Shown here: in pieces, positions 14,364 to 23,024 of the stretch
How the letters are laid out: every line of letters begins with the position of its first letter
Position numbering within the stretch: position 1 is the first letter of the stretch
From: Paenibacillus sp. S150
GTDB taxonomy: Bacteria; Bacillota; Bacilli; Paenibacillales; Paenibacillaceae
DNA: 64,000 nucleotides
Direction of reading: 5' to 3'
Assembly (NCBI RefSeq): GCF_019352175.1
Contig: NZ_JACBYI010000023.1
Coordinates: 1-64,000, forward strand
Made by a program: the position numbers and the translations under genes
Notes under the pieces: model-generated
Seen by the model: the letters and a program-made list of their open reading frames with translations, nothing else
What the model was told of the DNA's origin: nothing
The model's database searches: none

Positions 14364-16020
14364 GTACGCGGAGCGGGTTCTTTCTGGTGACATCCCGGCG
14401 GGTGAACCGGTCCGGCTGGCGTGTCAACGGCATCTGGACAACCTCAGAAATTCCGAGCTGAATGTTAGCACATTCGAATACTATTTCGATGATCTGGCAG
14501 CGAATCATGCTCTTGAATTCTTTGGATACCTGCGGCATTCGAAAGGAAAATGGGCGCGGCAATCCTTCGAACTGCAGTTGTGGCAGCAGTTTATTATCGG
14601 ATCAATCTTCGGATGGCTCCATAAGAAGACGCAGCTGCGCCGATTTAGAACTGTGTATGAAGAGATTCCCCGGAAAAACGGGAAATCAACAAAAGTATCT
14701 GGCGTAGGGCTATATCTAACGGTAGCAGATGAAGAATATGGTGCTGAAGTGTACGCAGCGGCGACCAAGCGGGACCAAGCCAAGATTACATTTGATGAAG
14801 CTGCCCGAATGGTCAAAACCTCACCGGATCTGATGCAGAAATTCCGGGTGTACAAGAACAATCTGCATGTGATCGATACCGGATCGAAATTTGAGCCTCT
14901 GGGAGCCGATTCAGACTCTCAGGACGGGTTGAACGTTCACGGTGGGCTGATTGATGAGTATCACGCTCACAAAACGTCAGCCATGTACGATGTTATTGAG
15001 TCCGGTACGTCTGCCCGGGAGCAGCCATTGATTTATGTAATTACCACGGCTGGCGTTAATCAGAACGGACCGTGTTACCAGTTGCGCGAATATGCCTTAA
15101 AGGTCTTGAAAAGCACAGAGCCGGACGAGACTTTCTTCGCTTATATCGCAACCATTGATGATGATGACGATGTTTTTGACCCGGCGACATGGATGAAGGC
15201 CAATCCTAACCTCGGTATTTCCAAAGAGCTTGATTACATGGTCAAGCAAGCCAATAAGGCGAAGCATATGGCAACGGCCTATGTCAACTTCTTGATCAAG
15301 GATTTGAACAAATGGACGAATGCCGCAATCAAATGGATACCTATGAGTAAGTGGGATGCATCCGCAGGCAAGATTGAGCTGGAGCAGTTGAAGGGCCGGA
15401 AATGTTACGGCGGACTGGACTTATCAACCAAGTTGGACATAACAGCCTTTGCCCTGGTCTTCCCGCCGGATCACAGTGACGGTGAATACATCGTGCTGGT
15501 GTTCTTCTGGATACCGGAGGACGCGGTTCAGGAGAAGGAAGGGAAGGATAAGGTGCTCTATACCAGTTGGGTTGAGGATGATCTGGTCTATACGACACCA
15601 GGCAATGCGATAGATTATCGCTTTATCCGTAAAACGATCAATGACCTCGGCAAAATATACGAGATCGAGGAAATCGCATTCGACCCATGGAGAGCCACAC
15701 AGACAGCCCTTGAACTAGCCGACGATGGTTTTACCATGGTGGAGATGAGCCAAACGCTGAAAAACCTGTCTGAAGCCACTCAGGAATTCGAAAAGCTGGC
15801 CGTATCCAAGCGGCTGATCCACGGCGGCAACCCAGTCATGCGCTGGATGGTAGACAATACAGTCGTCCGGATGGATGAGAACGAGAATGTGGCTCCATCC
15901 AAGAAGAAATCGAGTGGGCGTATTGACGGCGTGGCGGCGACAATCAATGCGCTGGCCCGGTGCATCGTTCACGAAGACAAGACATCAGTATATGAGAAGA
16001 GGGGGCCGCGCTCACTGTGA
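14329..16020 (+). CDS. terL: terminase large subunit (HK97-like)
   Basis: 563 residues. An N-terminal ATPase with a Walker A variant near residue 117 (IPRKNGKST) and an acidic motif (GLIDEYHAHKT), then a C-terminal RNase H-like nuclease with GGLDLSTKLDITAF and IEEIAFDPWRA. The motor packages DNA into the prohead and cuts it. Translation is coupled to the small subunit by overlap. Confidence 0.95.
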   Translation: MDNEDATCPVREYAERVLSGDIPAGEPVRLACQRHLDNLRNSELNVSTFEYYFDDLAANHALEFFGYLRHSKGKWARQSFELQLWQQFIIGSIFGWLHKKTQLRRFRTVYEEIPRKNGKSTKVSGVGLYLTVADEEYGAEVYAAATKRDQAKITFDEAARMVKTSPDLMQKFRVYKNNLHVIDTGSKFEPLGADSDSQDGLNVHGGLIDEYHAHKTSAMYDVIESGTSAREQPLIYVITTAGVNQNGPCYQLREYALKVLKSTEPDETFFAYIATIDDDDDVFDPATWMKANPNLGISKELDYMVKQANKAKHMATAYVNFLIKDLNKWTNAAIKWIPMSKWDASAGKIELEQLKGRKCYGGLDLSTKLDITAFALVFPPDHSDGEYIVLVFFWIPEDAVQEKEGKDKVLYTSWVEDDLVYTTPGNAIDYRFIRKTINDLGKIYEIEEIAFDPWRATQTALELADDGFTMVEMSQTLKNLSEATQEFEKLAVSKRLIHGGNPVMRWMVDNTVVRMDENENVAPSKKKSSGRIDGVAATINALARCIVHEDKTSVYEKRGPRSL

Positions 16021-16190
16021 AGAAACCGAAAATCCGAGAAGATACCGTCCGGGAGGCTTGCCTGATCGCGGGCTTTTTGTCGTGTTGTGCAGGCATTTGG
16101 ATGGTCTTTCCGCCGGCGGCGCTCATCATCGGCGGTGCGCTGCTGATATGGATAGGGCAGCCCGCCAAAAAGCAAGGGAGGGGTAGCTGA
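16017..16190 (+). CDS. 57-residue membrane peptide between terminase and portal
   Basis: GTG 16017 overlaps the terminase stop (GTGA) and the stop overlaps nothing but abuts the portal start. It encodes a basic N-terminus, a hydrophobic stretch of about 35 residues that could form two spans (LIAGFLSCCAGIWMVFPPAA, then LIIGGALLIWIG) and a basic tail. Small membrane proteins occur at this place in related phages; role unknown. Confidence 0.6.
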   Translation: MKKPKIREDTVREACLIAGFLSCCAGIWMVFPPAALIIGGALLIWIGQPAKKQGRGS

Positions 16191-17419
16191 TGGGCATCTT
16201 TACAAGCATCCTTGCTCAAAAAGAGTACTCCATGGAGGATTTTACAAACGACATTCGCAAGCGGCTGTACGGTGGCCGAGCCTCGCCGGGCGAGAGTGTA
16301 TCTGAAGCGCAAGCGATGAAGTTCATTACCGTGTTTGCTTGCGTCAGAGTCCTCGCTGAGGGCGTTGGTTCGCTGCCCTTATTCACCTACAAGAAGCGCC
16401 CGGGCGGCGGTAAGGACAAGATGGACACGCATCCTGTGTTTGAACTGCTCCATGACCGACCGAATAGTGATATGACCTCTCAGACTTGGAGAGAGGCGCA
16501 GGTGGGGCAGTTAGCAACGAGCGGAAACTGTTATTCCGCCCTTACGGTTAATAGACGCGGACAAATTGCTGATGTATACCCTATTGCTTGGAATGAGTGC
16601 TACCCGCAGCGAAATCTGATCACCAAAGCTATTGAGTATCAAGTCGCTGGTGATGGAATTTATCCAGCTGATCGGATATTTCATGTTCCTGGCTTTGGAT
16701 TTGATGGAATAACAGGGTATTCACCTATCCGAATGGCTGCGGAAGCGGTAGGCATGGGGATGGCCGCGTCTGAATTCACCTCTCATTTTTATAAAAATGG
16801 GATGAATGTGGGTGGTGTGCTTGAGCATCCGCAAGGATTAAGCGAAATCGCATATAACAGGTTGCAGGAATGGATTAGCGACAAGGGCGTAGGCATGGGG
16901 AACTCATGGAAGCCTCTTATTCTGGAAGAAGGTATGAAGTTCTCTCGCATCCCAATGCCTTTTGTTGATGCTCAGTTCATTGAGACTCGGAAACTTAACC
17001 GTGATGAGATATGCGGTCTATTCCGCGTTCCACCGCACATGATCGCCAACCTGGAACGCAGCACCAACAACAACATTGAACATCAGGGCATTGAATTTGT
17101 CATGCATACGCTAATGCCATACCTTACTCGGTTTGAGCAGACGGCTAACTGGAAGCTGTTCACGCCTGCGGAAAGGGCGGCTGGGTACTACGTGAAGTTC
17201 AACGTTGATGGGCTGCTGAGAGGCGACTACAAGAGCCGTCAGGAGGGGCTTGCCGTGCAACGTCAGAACGGTGCGCTTAATGCGGACGAATGGCGTGAGC
17301 TGGAGGATCGCAATCCGATTGATGACGGCACCGGGCAGATTTATGTCGTGAATTCCGCAGCTGTACCACTTGGGGATACCGGCAAGACTTCACCGGAAGG
17401 GGGTGATACAACAAAATGA
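16190..17419 (+). CDS. phage portal protein (HK97 family)
   Basis: 409 residues, typical length. Signature stretches: TVFACVRVLAEGVGSLPL, SNMTSQTWREA-like region, HVPGFGFDGITGYSPI, and FRVPPHMIANLERSTNNNIE. Portal dodecamers form the DNA entry vertex. It sits between large terminase and protease, as expected. Confidence 0.95.
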   Translation: MGIFTSILAQKEYSMEDFTNDIRKRLYGGRASPGESVSEAQAMKFITVFACVRVLAEGVGSLPLFTYKKRPGGGKDKMDTHPVFELLHDRPNSDMTSQTWREAQVGQLATSGNCYSALTVNRRGQIADVYPIAWNECYPQRNLITKAIEYQVAGDGIYPADRIFHVPGFGFDGITGYSPIRMAAEAVGMGMAASEFTSHFYKNGMNVGGVLEHPQGLSEIAYNRLQEWISDKGVGMGNSWKPLILEEGMKFSRIPMPFVDAQFIETRKLNRDEICGLFRVPPHMIANLERSTNNNIEHQGIEFVMHTLMPYLTRFEQTANWKLFTPAERAAGYYVKFNVDGLLRGDYKSRQEGLAVQRQNGALNADEWRELEDRNPIDDGTGQIYVVNSAAVPLGDTGKTSPEGGDTTK

Positions 17420-18435
17420 CGATAACCAAATATGTAAGAGCTGAGGCCAAACCTACCGCCAAGGAGCGGAAAAAGTTTTGGTCTTTTCGTTCTGCCGGAC
17501 AGGGGCAAGGGGATTTGCTGCTTTACGGCATCATTGAGTCGGAAACCTGGTGGGGCGATGAGATTACGCCTGTCACCTTCAAAGATGAAATGGACGCCCT
17601 TGGAGATATCTCTGTGCTCAATGTCTACATCAACAGCGATGGCGGGGATGTGTTCGCCGGGCAGGCCATACACAGCATGCTGAAGCGTCACAAGGCTCAC
17701 GTCAATGTCTATATCGACGGCATTGCTGCCAGTATCGCCTCTGTCATCGCCATGGCCGGAGACACGGTGTATATGCCGCGCAACTCCATGATGATGATAC
17801 ACAGTCCGTGGACAATCGCTATGGGCAATGCAAAGGACTTTCGCAAGCTGGCCGAGGACCTTGACGCCGCTCAGGATACCCTCATTGCTGCCTATCAGGA
17901 CAAATCCGGCATTGACCGGGATGAACTGATTGCGTTGCTTGATGCGGAGACCTGGCTGTCCGCCGAGCGGGCTGTAGAGCTGGGGTTTGCTGATGAGATT
18001 GAGCAGACAAAACAAATTGCTGCGGCTGTTCGCAATGGAGCCTTATCCATCAATGGGCAGCAGATGGACTTTAGCCGGTACCAGAACGTGCCGAAATTTA
18101 CGGCTGCTATATCAGAGGAAGCGGAAGAAGGCGGATCAGCACCTGCTTATCCGATGGATGCCCGGGTGCAGGTTATCACAGCGCCGCACATGGAGGGACA
18201 CAGCACCGGTACTGTCCGGGAAGTCGTCCTGACATACTCCTACGGCATCGTTTTTGATGGCATGGAGGACATGGGCATCCATCACTGGTATGTGGAATCT
18301 GAGATCGGCCCCGCAACCGGAGCCCCACCGGGGAACGATGACGAGGAAGATTCGGAACCGGATGTGTCAGCAAAACGGGCGCCTATGGCGCTCTATGAAC
18401 GAATGATCCAACACAACGAAAATAGGAGGCTTTAA
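17416..18435 (+). CDS. ClpP-like prohead maturation protease
   Basis: 339 residues. The ClpP fold spans about 30-210: NVYINSDGGDVFAGQAI, IDGIAASIASVIAMAGD with the serine nucleophile, and MMMIHSPW with the catalytic His. A further C-terminal segment of about 100 residues (YPMDARVQVITAPHMEGHST, GIHHWYVESEI) looks like a small beta-barrel and extends past the usual protease length. It processes the capsid precursor encoded next. Confidence 0.9.
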   Translation: MTITKYVRAEAKPTAKERKKFWSFRSAGQGQGDLLLYGIIESETWWGDEITPVTFKDEMDALGDISVLNVYINSDGGDVFAGQAIHSMLKRHKAHVNVYIDGIAASIASVIAMAGDTVYMPRNSMMMIHSPWTIAMGNAKDFRKLAEDLDAAQDTLIAAYQDKSGIDRDELIALLDAETWLSAERAVELGFADEIEQTKQIAAAVRNGALSINGQQMDFSRYQNVPKFTAAISEEAEEGGSAPAYPMDARVQVITAPHMEGHSTGTVREVVLTYSYGIVFDGMEDMGIHHWYVESEIGPATGAPPGNDDEEDSEPDVSAKRAPMALYERMIQHNENRRL

Positions 18436-18439
18436 CTAT

Positions 18440-19852
18440 ATGACTATGAAATCAGGAAGAATGAAATTGGACCTGCAACACTTTGCCGGTGCTGGTACAG
18501 GCGCTCCAACCATGCAAGAGATGCTTCAGGATCGTGCTGAACAGATCACTCAGCAGCGGGCATTGCTGGATAAGGCGAAGTCGGAGAAGCGAGACTTCAC
18601 GCCCGAGGAAGAGACGGAATTTAACAACTTCGAGACTCGTATCGTTGCTCTGGACAAGCAAATTACCCGTGAGGGCGCGGTATCTGCACGCGAGCAACAA
18701 CTTGCCGACGTTACCAAGCCTTATCGACCTTCGGCATCCGCATTGGGCGGAAACCCCGTTCAACCTCAAAAGAAAGATGACGGTGGCTTTGCTAACCTGG
18801 GTGAAATGTTCGATGCACTGCGTTTTGGTGATCCGAAAGGCCGTTTGCAAGAACTCAAACGAAACGAAGGTCAAGGCGGCGGACGACAAGTACCGGAAGC
18901 TTTCCGTGATCAGATGTTCTCTTTCCGCAACGAATGGACTATTGGCGGAGACGGCGGCGCGGGTGGATTCCTCCCGACTCAATTTCGGCCAGATACCGTA
19001 CTGCAATTGGCAGCGCCGACCGCAATTGTCCGTCCGCGTGCCACAGTGCTGCCTGCGGGCGAACCTCCTGATTCCAAAATCACCATCCCAGCACTTTCGC
19101 AAGGTTCCAACGGTGTGTTTGGTGGGGTGGAGGTAACGTGGATCGAAGAAGGCGGCAATAAACCTGAAACAGATGCGGATATGGAAGAAGTTACGCTGCA
19201 GCCGCACGAAGTAGCTGCAACAACCGTTGTCACAGACAAACTGCTCCGCAACTGGAAGGCTGCTGATGCCTTTATCCGTACACTGCTTGAGCGTGCAATG
19301 ATTGCGGCGGAGGACATTGCATTTTTGACAGGCAACGGTACAGGCAAGCCTTTGGGCGTGCTCAACGCCGCAGGAGCTTTGACTGTTAATCGCGGAACTG
19401 CCAATCAGATTAAATACGTTGATGTGGTGAATATGCTCGCCAAATTGCTGCCGGAGTCGGTAGGCGATGCGCTTTGGGTTGCTCATCAATCCACATTGCC
19501 GCAGTTGATGACCATGCAGGACCCTGCAGGTAGGTACATTTTTATCCAGGGCGATGCAACCCGTGGGATTCCTTCAACATTAGCTGGCATCCCGATCCAA
19601 TTTACCGGACGCACAAAGCCACTCGGCACGAAAGGCGACCTGCAGTTGGTTGACCTTATGTATTACCTCATCAAGGACGGTTCCGGCCCTTATGTTGATG
19701 CCTCCGAACATGTGCTGTTCCGATCGAACAAAACGGTAATCAAAGCTTTCTGGAACGTCGATGGCAAGCCGTGGGTCATTGAGCCTCTGACACTTGAGGA
19801 CGGCGTGACTCAGGTCAGCCCTTATGTAATCTTGGACGTTCCTCAAGCCTAA
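18440..19852 (+). CDS. major capsid protein (HK97 fold)
   Basis: 470 residues. An N-terminal coiled-coil scaffold domain of about 120 residues precedes the mature shell domain, which carries AEDIAFLTGNGTGKPLGVLN and a C-terminal WVIEPLTLED. The preceding ClpP-type protease probably removes the N-terminal part. GGAGG lies upstream; ATG 18446 is an alternative start. Confidence 0.93.
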   Translation: MTMKSGRMKLDLQHFAGAGTGAPTMQEMLQDRAEQITQQRALLDKAKSEKRDFTPEEETEFNNFETRIVALDKQITREGAVSAREQQLADVTKPYRPSASALGGNPVQPQKKDDGGFANLGEMFDALRFGDPKGRLQELKRNEGQGGGRQVPEAFRDQMFSFRNEWTIGGDGGAGGFLPTQFRPDTVLQLAAPTAIVRPRATVLPAGEPPDSKITIPALSQGSNGVFGGVEVTWIEEGGNKPETDADMEEVTLQPHEVAATTVVTDKLLRNWKAADAFIRTLLERAMIAAEDIAFLTGNGTGKPLGVLNAAGALTVNRGTANQIKYVDVVNMLAKLLPESVGDALWVAHQSTLPQLMTMQDPAGRYIFIQGDATRGIPSTLAGIPIQFTGRTKPLGTKGDLQLVDLMYYLIKDGSGPYVDASEHVLFRSNKTVIKAFWNVDGKPWVIEPLTLEDGVTQVSPYVILDVPQA

Positions 19853-19862
19853 CCAATAAAAG

Positions 19863-19879
19863 GGGGCTGTAATGGCCCC
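19863..19879 (+). promoter_or_regulatory. intercistronic GGGGC hairpin before a ribosome site
   Basis: GGGGC and GCCCC flank TGTAATG, two bases before GAAGGAGG of the next gene. Similar hairpins precede ribosome sites at 42410, 42725, 61301 and 62249. Confidence 0.5.
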
Positions 19880-19895
19880 TGAAGGAGGACGCGCG

Positions 19896-20240
19896 ATGAC
19901 AAAATCATTTTTGGTGACATCAGATTTTTATGATGCCGAGACTGGAGACCTTATCAAATCTGGGAGCACCTTCGAGGCCGATGCCGAACGGAAGGAAGTG
20001 CTTCGGGCTGCTGGAGTGATCGGCAAAGAAGACAAGTCCGCGTCAGCCCAAGACAAATGGCCAAAGCATGTAGGCGGCGGAGTGTATGAACTCTCAAACG
20101 GCGAAAGGGTTAAAGGTAAGGAGGATGCTGAAGAAGCGGAGGGAAAGCTGAAAGCAGGTGATACGGATGCTAAGGCAGATAACAGAGCCGACGGAGGAGC
20201 CAGTGACGCTGGCGGAGGCAAAGAGGCACCTCAGGCTTGA
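19896..20240 (+). CDS. hypothetical head-region protein
   Basis: 114 residues from ATG 19896, after GAAGGAGG; the frame opens earlier at 19872 without such a site. N-terminal beta-rich segment (SFLVTSDFYDAETGDLIKSG) is like small phage proteins between capsid and head-tail connector. The tail is very rich in Lys, Glu and Ala and probably disordered. Confidence 0.65.
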   Translation: MTKSFLVTSDFYDAETGDLIKSGSTFEADAERKEVLRAAGVIGKEDKSASAQDKWPKHVGGGVYELSNGERVKGKEDAEEAEGKLKAGDTDAKADNRADGGASDAGGGKEAPQA

Positions 20241-20727
20241 GCCAGATGAAACAGACGAGGACGATCTGATTGCATCTCTGATATCGGTAGCGCGGGAATA
20301 TGCTGAAGGTCGGCAGTGGAAGAAACTGGCCGTTCGTGATTTTGAACTGAAGGCAGCAGCCGACCGGACGTTTCAGTTGCCTCCACCCTGCCAGGAGATT
20401 CTATCTGTGGTTGTGACAGATAAGGACGGTCAGGCTATTGAGATACCGGGAACTGATTACTATCTGTACTCGGATAATTATAAGGCTTCGCTGGTTCTTA
20501 GCAGCGCATATAAGTACCCTTCACTTCTCCCGGACAATAGATTTCCGGTACAGATCGAATTTACTTGTGGCCTGCCGACTGCAGATGTGCCCAAGAAAAC
20601 CAAACACGCAATTCTGCTCCTTGTCGGGCACTGGTACGAGAACCGTGAAGCGAGTACGGAAAAGAAGCGGGAAAAGCCGCCCTTTGCTGTCGATGCTCTG
20701 CTAGATATGGATAGGACGTGGTATTAG
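20167..20727 (+). CDS. head-tail connector protein (gp6-like)
   Basis: 186 residues from ATG 20167 (AGGTG 7 nt before). The opening EPVTLAEAKRHLRLEPDETD, then LIASLISVAREYAEGRQWK, is diagnostic of gp6/YqbG-type connectors that join the portal to the tail. It overlaps the gene before by 74 nt. Confidence 0.88.
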   Translation: MLRQITEPTEEPVTLAEAKRHLRLEPDETDEDDLIASLISVAREYAEGRQWKKLAVRDFELKAAADRTFQLPPPCQEILSVVVTDKDGQAIEIPGTDYYLYSDNYKASLVLSSAYKYPSLLPDNRFPVQIEFTCGLPTADVPKKTKHAILLLVGHWYENREASTEKKREKPPFAVDALLDMDRTWY

Positions 20728-21050
20728 TGGAAGCAGGCAAACTGAATAAGCGTGTCTCCATCCTCCGTCCACCGGGAGAAGATGAAGCCGATTCCTGGGG
20801 GCAGCCGTTGGACGACTGGCCGGAGGTCTGCAAGGTTTGGGCTGGCATTCATCCGTTAAGCGGGCGAGAACGCATTGCAGCGGCGCAAGTTGATGCGGAC
20901 GTAACCACACGAATACCTATTCGTTATCGGCCCGGCATTGATCGAACGATGGTCGTCAAATATAAGAATCAAGAATTTGAAATCTTATACACTATTCATC
21001 CAGAGTACAACCGGCGCGAACTGCAATTGATGTGCAAGGAGCGACAATAA
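20727..21050 (+). CDS. head closure / head-tail joining protein
   Basis: 107 residues from GTG 20727, overlapping the previous stop by one base; GTG 20718 is an alternative. LNKRVSILRP and WAGIHPLSGRERIAAAQ are typical of the phage head-tail joining family. It follows the connector and precedes the gp10-like gene in the usual order. Confidence 0.85.
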   Translation: MEAGKLNKRVSILRPPGEDEADSWGQPLDDWPEVCKVWAGIHPLSGRERIAAAQVDADVTTRIPIRYRPGIDRTMVVKYKNQEFEILYTIHPEYNRRELQLMCKERQ

Positions 21051-21499
21051 TGGCGCGAAGAACTGAAATTATTGGAATGCGAGAGCTTGAGAGATCCTTT
21101 AGGCGTCTCGGTAAAGTACCTCAGACTGTAGCAACCAAATCAGCCAAAGCAGGCGCGAAAATTGCGCATAAAGCAGCCAAACAAAACGCCCCTGAAGACA
21201 CGGGTAACCTCAAAGGCGCAATCGTTTTGAAAGCGGAACGACGGGTGAAGGTCGGGAAGAAGGTCTACGATATCATGATCGACCCGGCTAAAAATGACCT
21301 TTTCGTTAAAATGTCCGCAGATGGAAATCGCTCATATTACCCGGCTTCACAGGAATACGGCTGGATGACAGAGACTGGGCATTATATCCCTGGTTATCGC
21401 TTTCTGAAACGAGCAATAACGGACAACGAGAGGGCGATTGAGCGGAAGATACTTGATGTTGCAGGAACGGAAGTAGTAAAGGCGCTTAATGCGAGGTGA
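21050..21499 (+). CDS. HK97 gp10-like tail-joining protein
   Basis: 149 residues from ATG 21050, overlapping the previous stop by one base. Contains AAKQNAPEDTGNLKGAI and VKVGKKVYD, characteristic of HK97 gp10 family proteins at the head-tail joint. Confidence 0.88.
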   Translation: MARRTEIIGMRELERSFRRLGKVPQTVATKSAKAGAKIAHKAAKQNAPEDTGNLKGAIVLKAERRVKVGKKVYDIMIDPAKNDLFVKMSADGNRSYYPASQEYGWMTETGHYIPGYRFLKRAITDNERAIERKILDVAGTEVVKALNAR

Positions 21500-21882
21500 A
21501 CATTTTGGATTTTGAGCAGGCTTTGGTGAAAGAACTATCTGCGATACCCGGCTTAACTGGTAAGGTTTATCCCGGTCAAGCTTCAGAAAAGATTATCCCT
21601 TATATTGTTTATCTCTCCAGCGCTGGACTCAAAGATAAAGACTTGGATGGATACAAGGATAGCCGGAGGGTACCATTTGAACTGAACATTGTGGCGACTA
21701 GGTATTCCGACATGAAGCAATATACAGAATTAGCAATTGATAAAATCATAAGCTTTGAACGCAGGGTCATCGGTGCAGATGGCCCTTTTATTCGTGAATT
21801 GACCTACGAACCGCCTGCGGAATTATTTGAGGATGCTGTCAAAGCATTCCGCAGCGTGATTGATGTTGTAGTTTATTTTTGA
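21496..21882 (+). CDS. tail terminator-like protein (DUF3168 type)
   Basis: 128 residues from GTG 21496, overlapping by four bases. ALVKELSAIPGLTGKVYPGQ followed by PYIVYL is the usual pattern of this tail completion family. Confidence 0.82.
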   Translation: MNILDFEQALVKELSAIPGLTGKVYPGQASEKIIPYIVYLSSAGLKDKDLDGYKDSRRVPFELNIVATRYSDMKQYTELAIDKIISFERRVIGADGPFIRELTYEPPAELFEDAVKAFRSVIDVVVYF

Positions 21883-21896
21883 AGGAGGAGATCCAT

Positions 21897-22301
21897 TTGG
21901 CAGAACGCGCAGTAGGCACGAAACTCCTGATAGGTACAGTACCAGTAGGCGGGCTGACTTCCATTGGAGGTATTGAAAAAACGGCGGATACCTTGGACAC
22001 CACTACCCTTGATAGTGATGGAGGATATCGGACGTTCACGGGTGGTTTTAAAGATGGCGGCGAGGTTTCCTTGTCTGGATACTTGGAGCCGGACAACGAA
22101 GGACAAGTTGCAATGGACACTGCATTCGAAGCAGGAGATACAAGGGCCTTTAAAATCGTGTTCCCGGCAGAACTTGGAGCCAGCTGGGAATTCAGCGGTG
22201 TTGTCACGGGGTTTAGTACCGGAGCCGAGTTGGAGGAATTGGTTAGTTTTGAATCTACCATTAAGGTATCTGGTAAACCGAACTTGGTCGTAACAACTTA
22301 A
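21897..22301 (+). CDS. major tail tube protein
   Basis: 134 residues from TTG 21897, after GAAGGAGGAG; the frame opens at 21879 inside that site. Beta-rich with VGTKLLIGTVPVGGLTSIGG and a Gly-rich strand DGGYRTFTGG. It polymerises into the tail tube. Its place before the chaperone pair and tape measure supports the call and a siphovirus tail. Confidence 0.85.
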   Translation: MAERAVGTKLLIGTVPVGGLTSIGGIEKTADTLDTTTLDSDGGYRTFTGGFKDGGEVSLSGYLEPDNEGQVAMDTAFEAGDTRAFKIVFPAELGASWEFSGVVTGFSTGAELEELVSFESTIKVSGKPNLVVTT

Positions 22302-22364
22302 TAGACAAAATTCGCATGGGCCGGTCCGGAGGATACGGCCTATTTGCGTGAGGGGGAATTATTA

Positions 22365-22742
22365 GTGAGTGCTGAAGATAAAAACGATGTGGTGATGATT
22401 CAATTGGACCGTCCGCGCGAGTTGAGATACGGGCACAAGGCCATAAAGAAAATGCTTGCTGATTCAGGTTCAACCATCGAGAACATCGATATTGATAATA
22501 TTGATCTGGAAGAACTTGAAAAGTATATCTACTACGGCCTACTGTCAGATGCTAAAAAGAACGGAGAAACGTTGGAACTGAGCCAGATGGAAGACTTGCT
22601 GGACCTCGCTCCAAACTATGTCCATATCACAGAAAAACTGACTGAAGCGCTGAACATTGCATTTGGCGGCTTTACGGTACCGGAGGGAAACCCGGAGGCG
22701 CCGGCGGAACTGTCGGCAAATGGGACTGGCAAGAATCCTTAA
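22365..22742 (+). CDS. tail assembly chaperone, gpG-like
   Basis: 125 residues from GTG 22365 (GAGGGGG upstream). Acidic helical protein ending in a low-complexity Pro/Glu/Ala tail. At codon 109 lies the slippery heptamer GGGAAAC (22685-22691), in phase G-GGA-AAC. A -1 shift there enters the frame of the next segment and yields a gpGT fusion of about 218 residues. Confidence 0.85.
   Translation: MSAEDKNDVVMIQLDRPRELRYGHKAIKKMLADSGSTIENIDIDNIDLEELEKYIYYGLLSDAKKNGETLELSQMEDLLDLAPNYVHITEKLTEALNIAFGGFTVPEGNPEAPAELSANGTGKNP
22685..22691 (+). promoter_or_regulatory. -1 ribosomal frameshift site of the tail chaperone
   Basis: GGGAAAC reads G-GGA-AAC in the gpG frame, an XXXYYYZ heptamer. After slipping, translation resumes at 22691 in the frame that is open to 23020, a distance fully consistent with -1 phase. 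Confidence 0.8.
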
Positions 22743-23020
22743 AAGCAGCCATTGATATCGGCATTCGTATTCCAGAATATGACGAGATGACTCCCCATGA
22801 ACTTAATTTGTACATTGCTGCTTATAACAAACGGACAGCTGCAGATAGCGAAGAACGGTTGATTAATGCTTACCTTAATGCTTACTGGCATAGGAGCAAG
22901 CGCATTCCGTCATTAAAGGATGTGCTGAAGAAGACCAAGCAGTCCCCGGCACAAACCCCGGAAAAGATGCTTGAGATGGTTAAAAATCTGAACGCTGCTT
23001 TCGGCGGAACAAGCGGGTGA
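22691..23020 (+). CDS. tail assembly chaperone, gpT-like extension made by frameshift
   Basis: The -1 frame reads through a Gly-rich joint, then WDWQESLKAAIDIGIRIPEY and MTPHELNLYIAAYNKR, the classical second half of gpGT chaperones. No ribosome site precedes the internal ATG at 22787, so it is probably made only as the fusion. The two forms bind the tape measure protein during tail assembly. Confidence 0.82.
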   Translation, partial: PGGAGGTVGKWDWQESLKAAIDIGIRIPEYDEMTPHELNLYIAAYNKRTAADSEERLINAYLNAYWHRSKRIPSLKDVLKKTKQSPAQTPEKMLEMVKNLNAAFGGTSG

Positions 23021-23024
23021 ATGA

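Noticed and set aside
18452..19489. 345-codon antisense frame opposite the capsid gene
   Set aside because: Complete overlap with a well-supported capsid gene; composition is that of a reverse-frame shadow.
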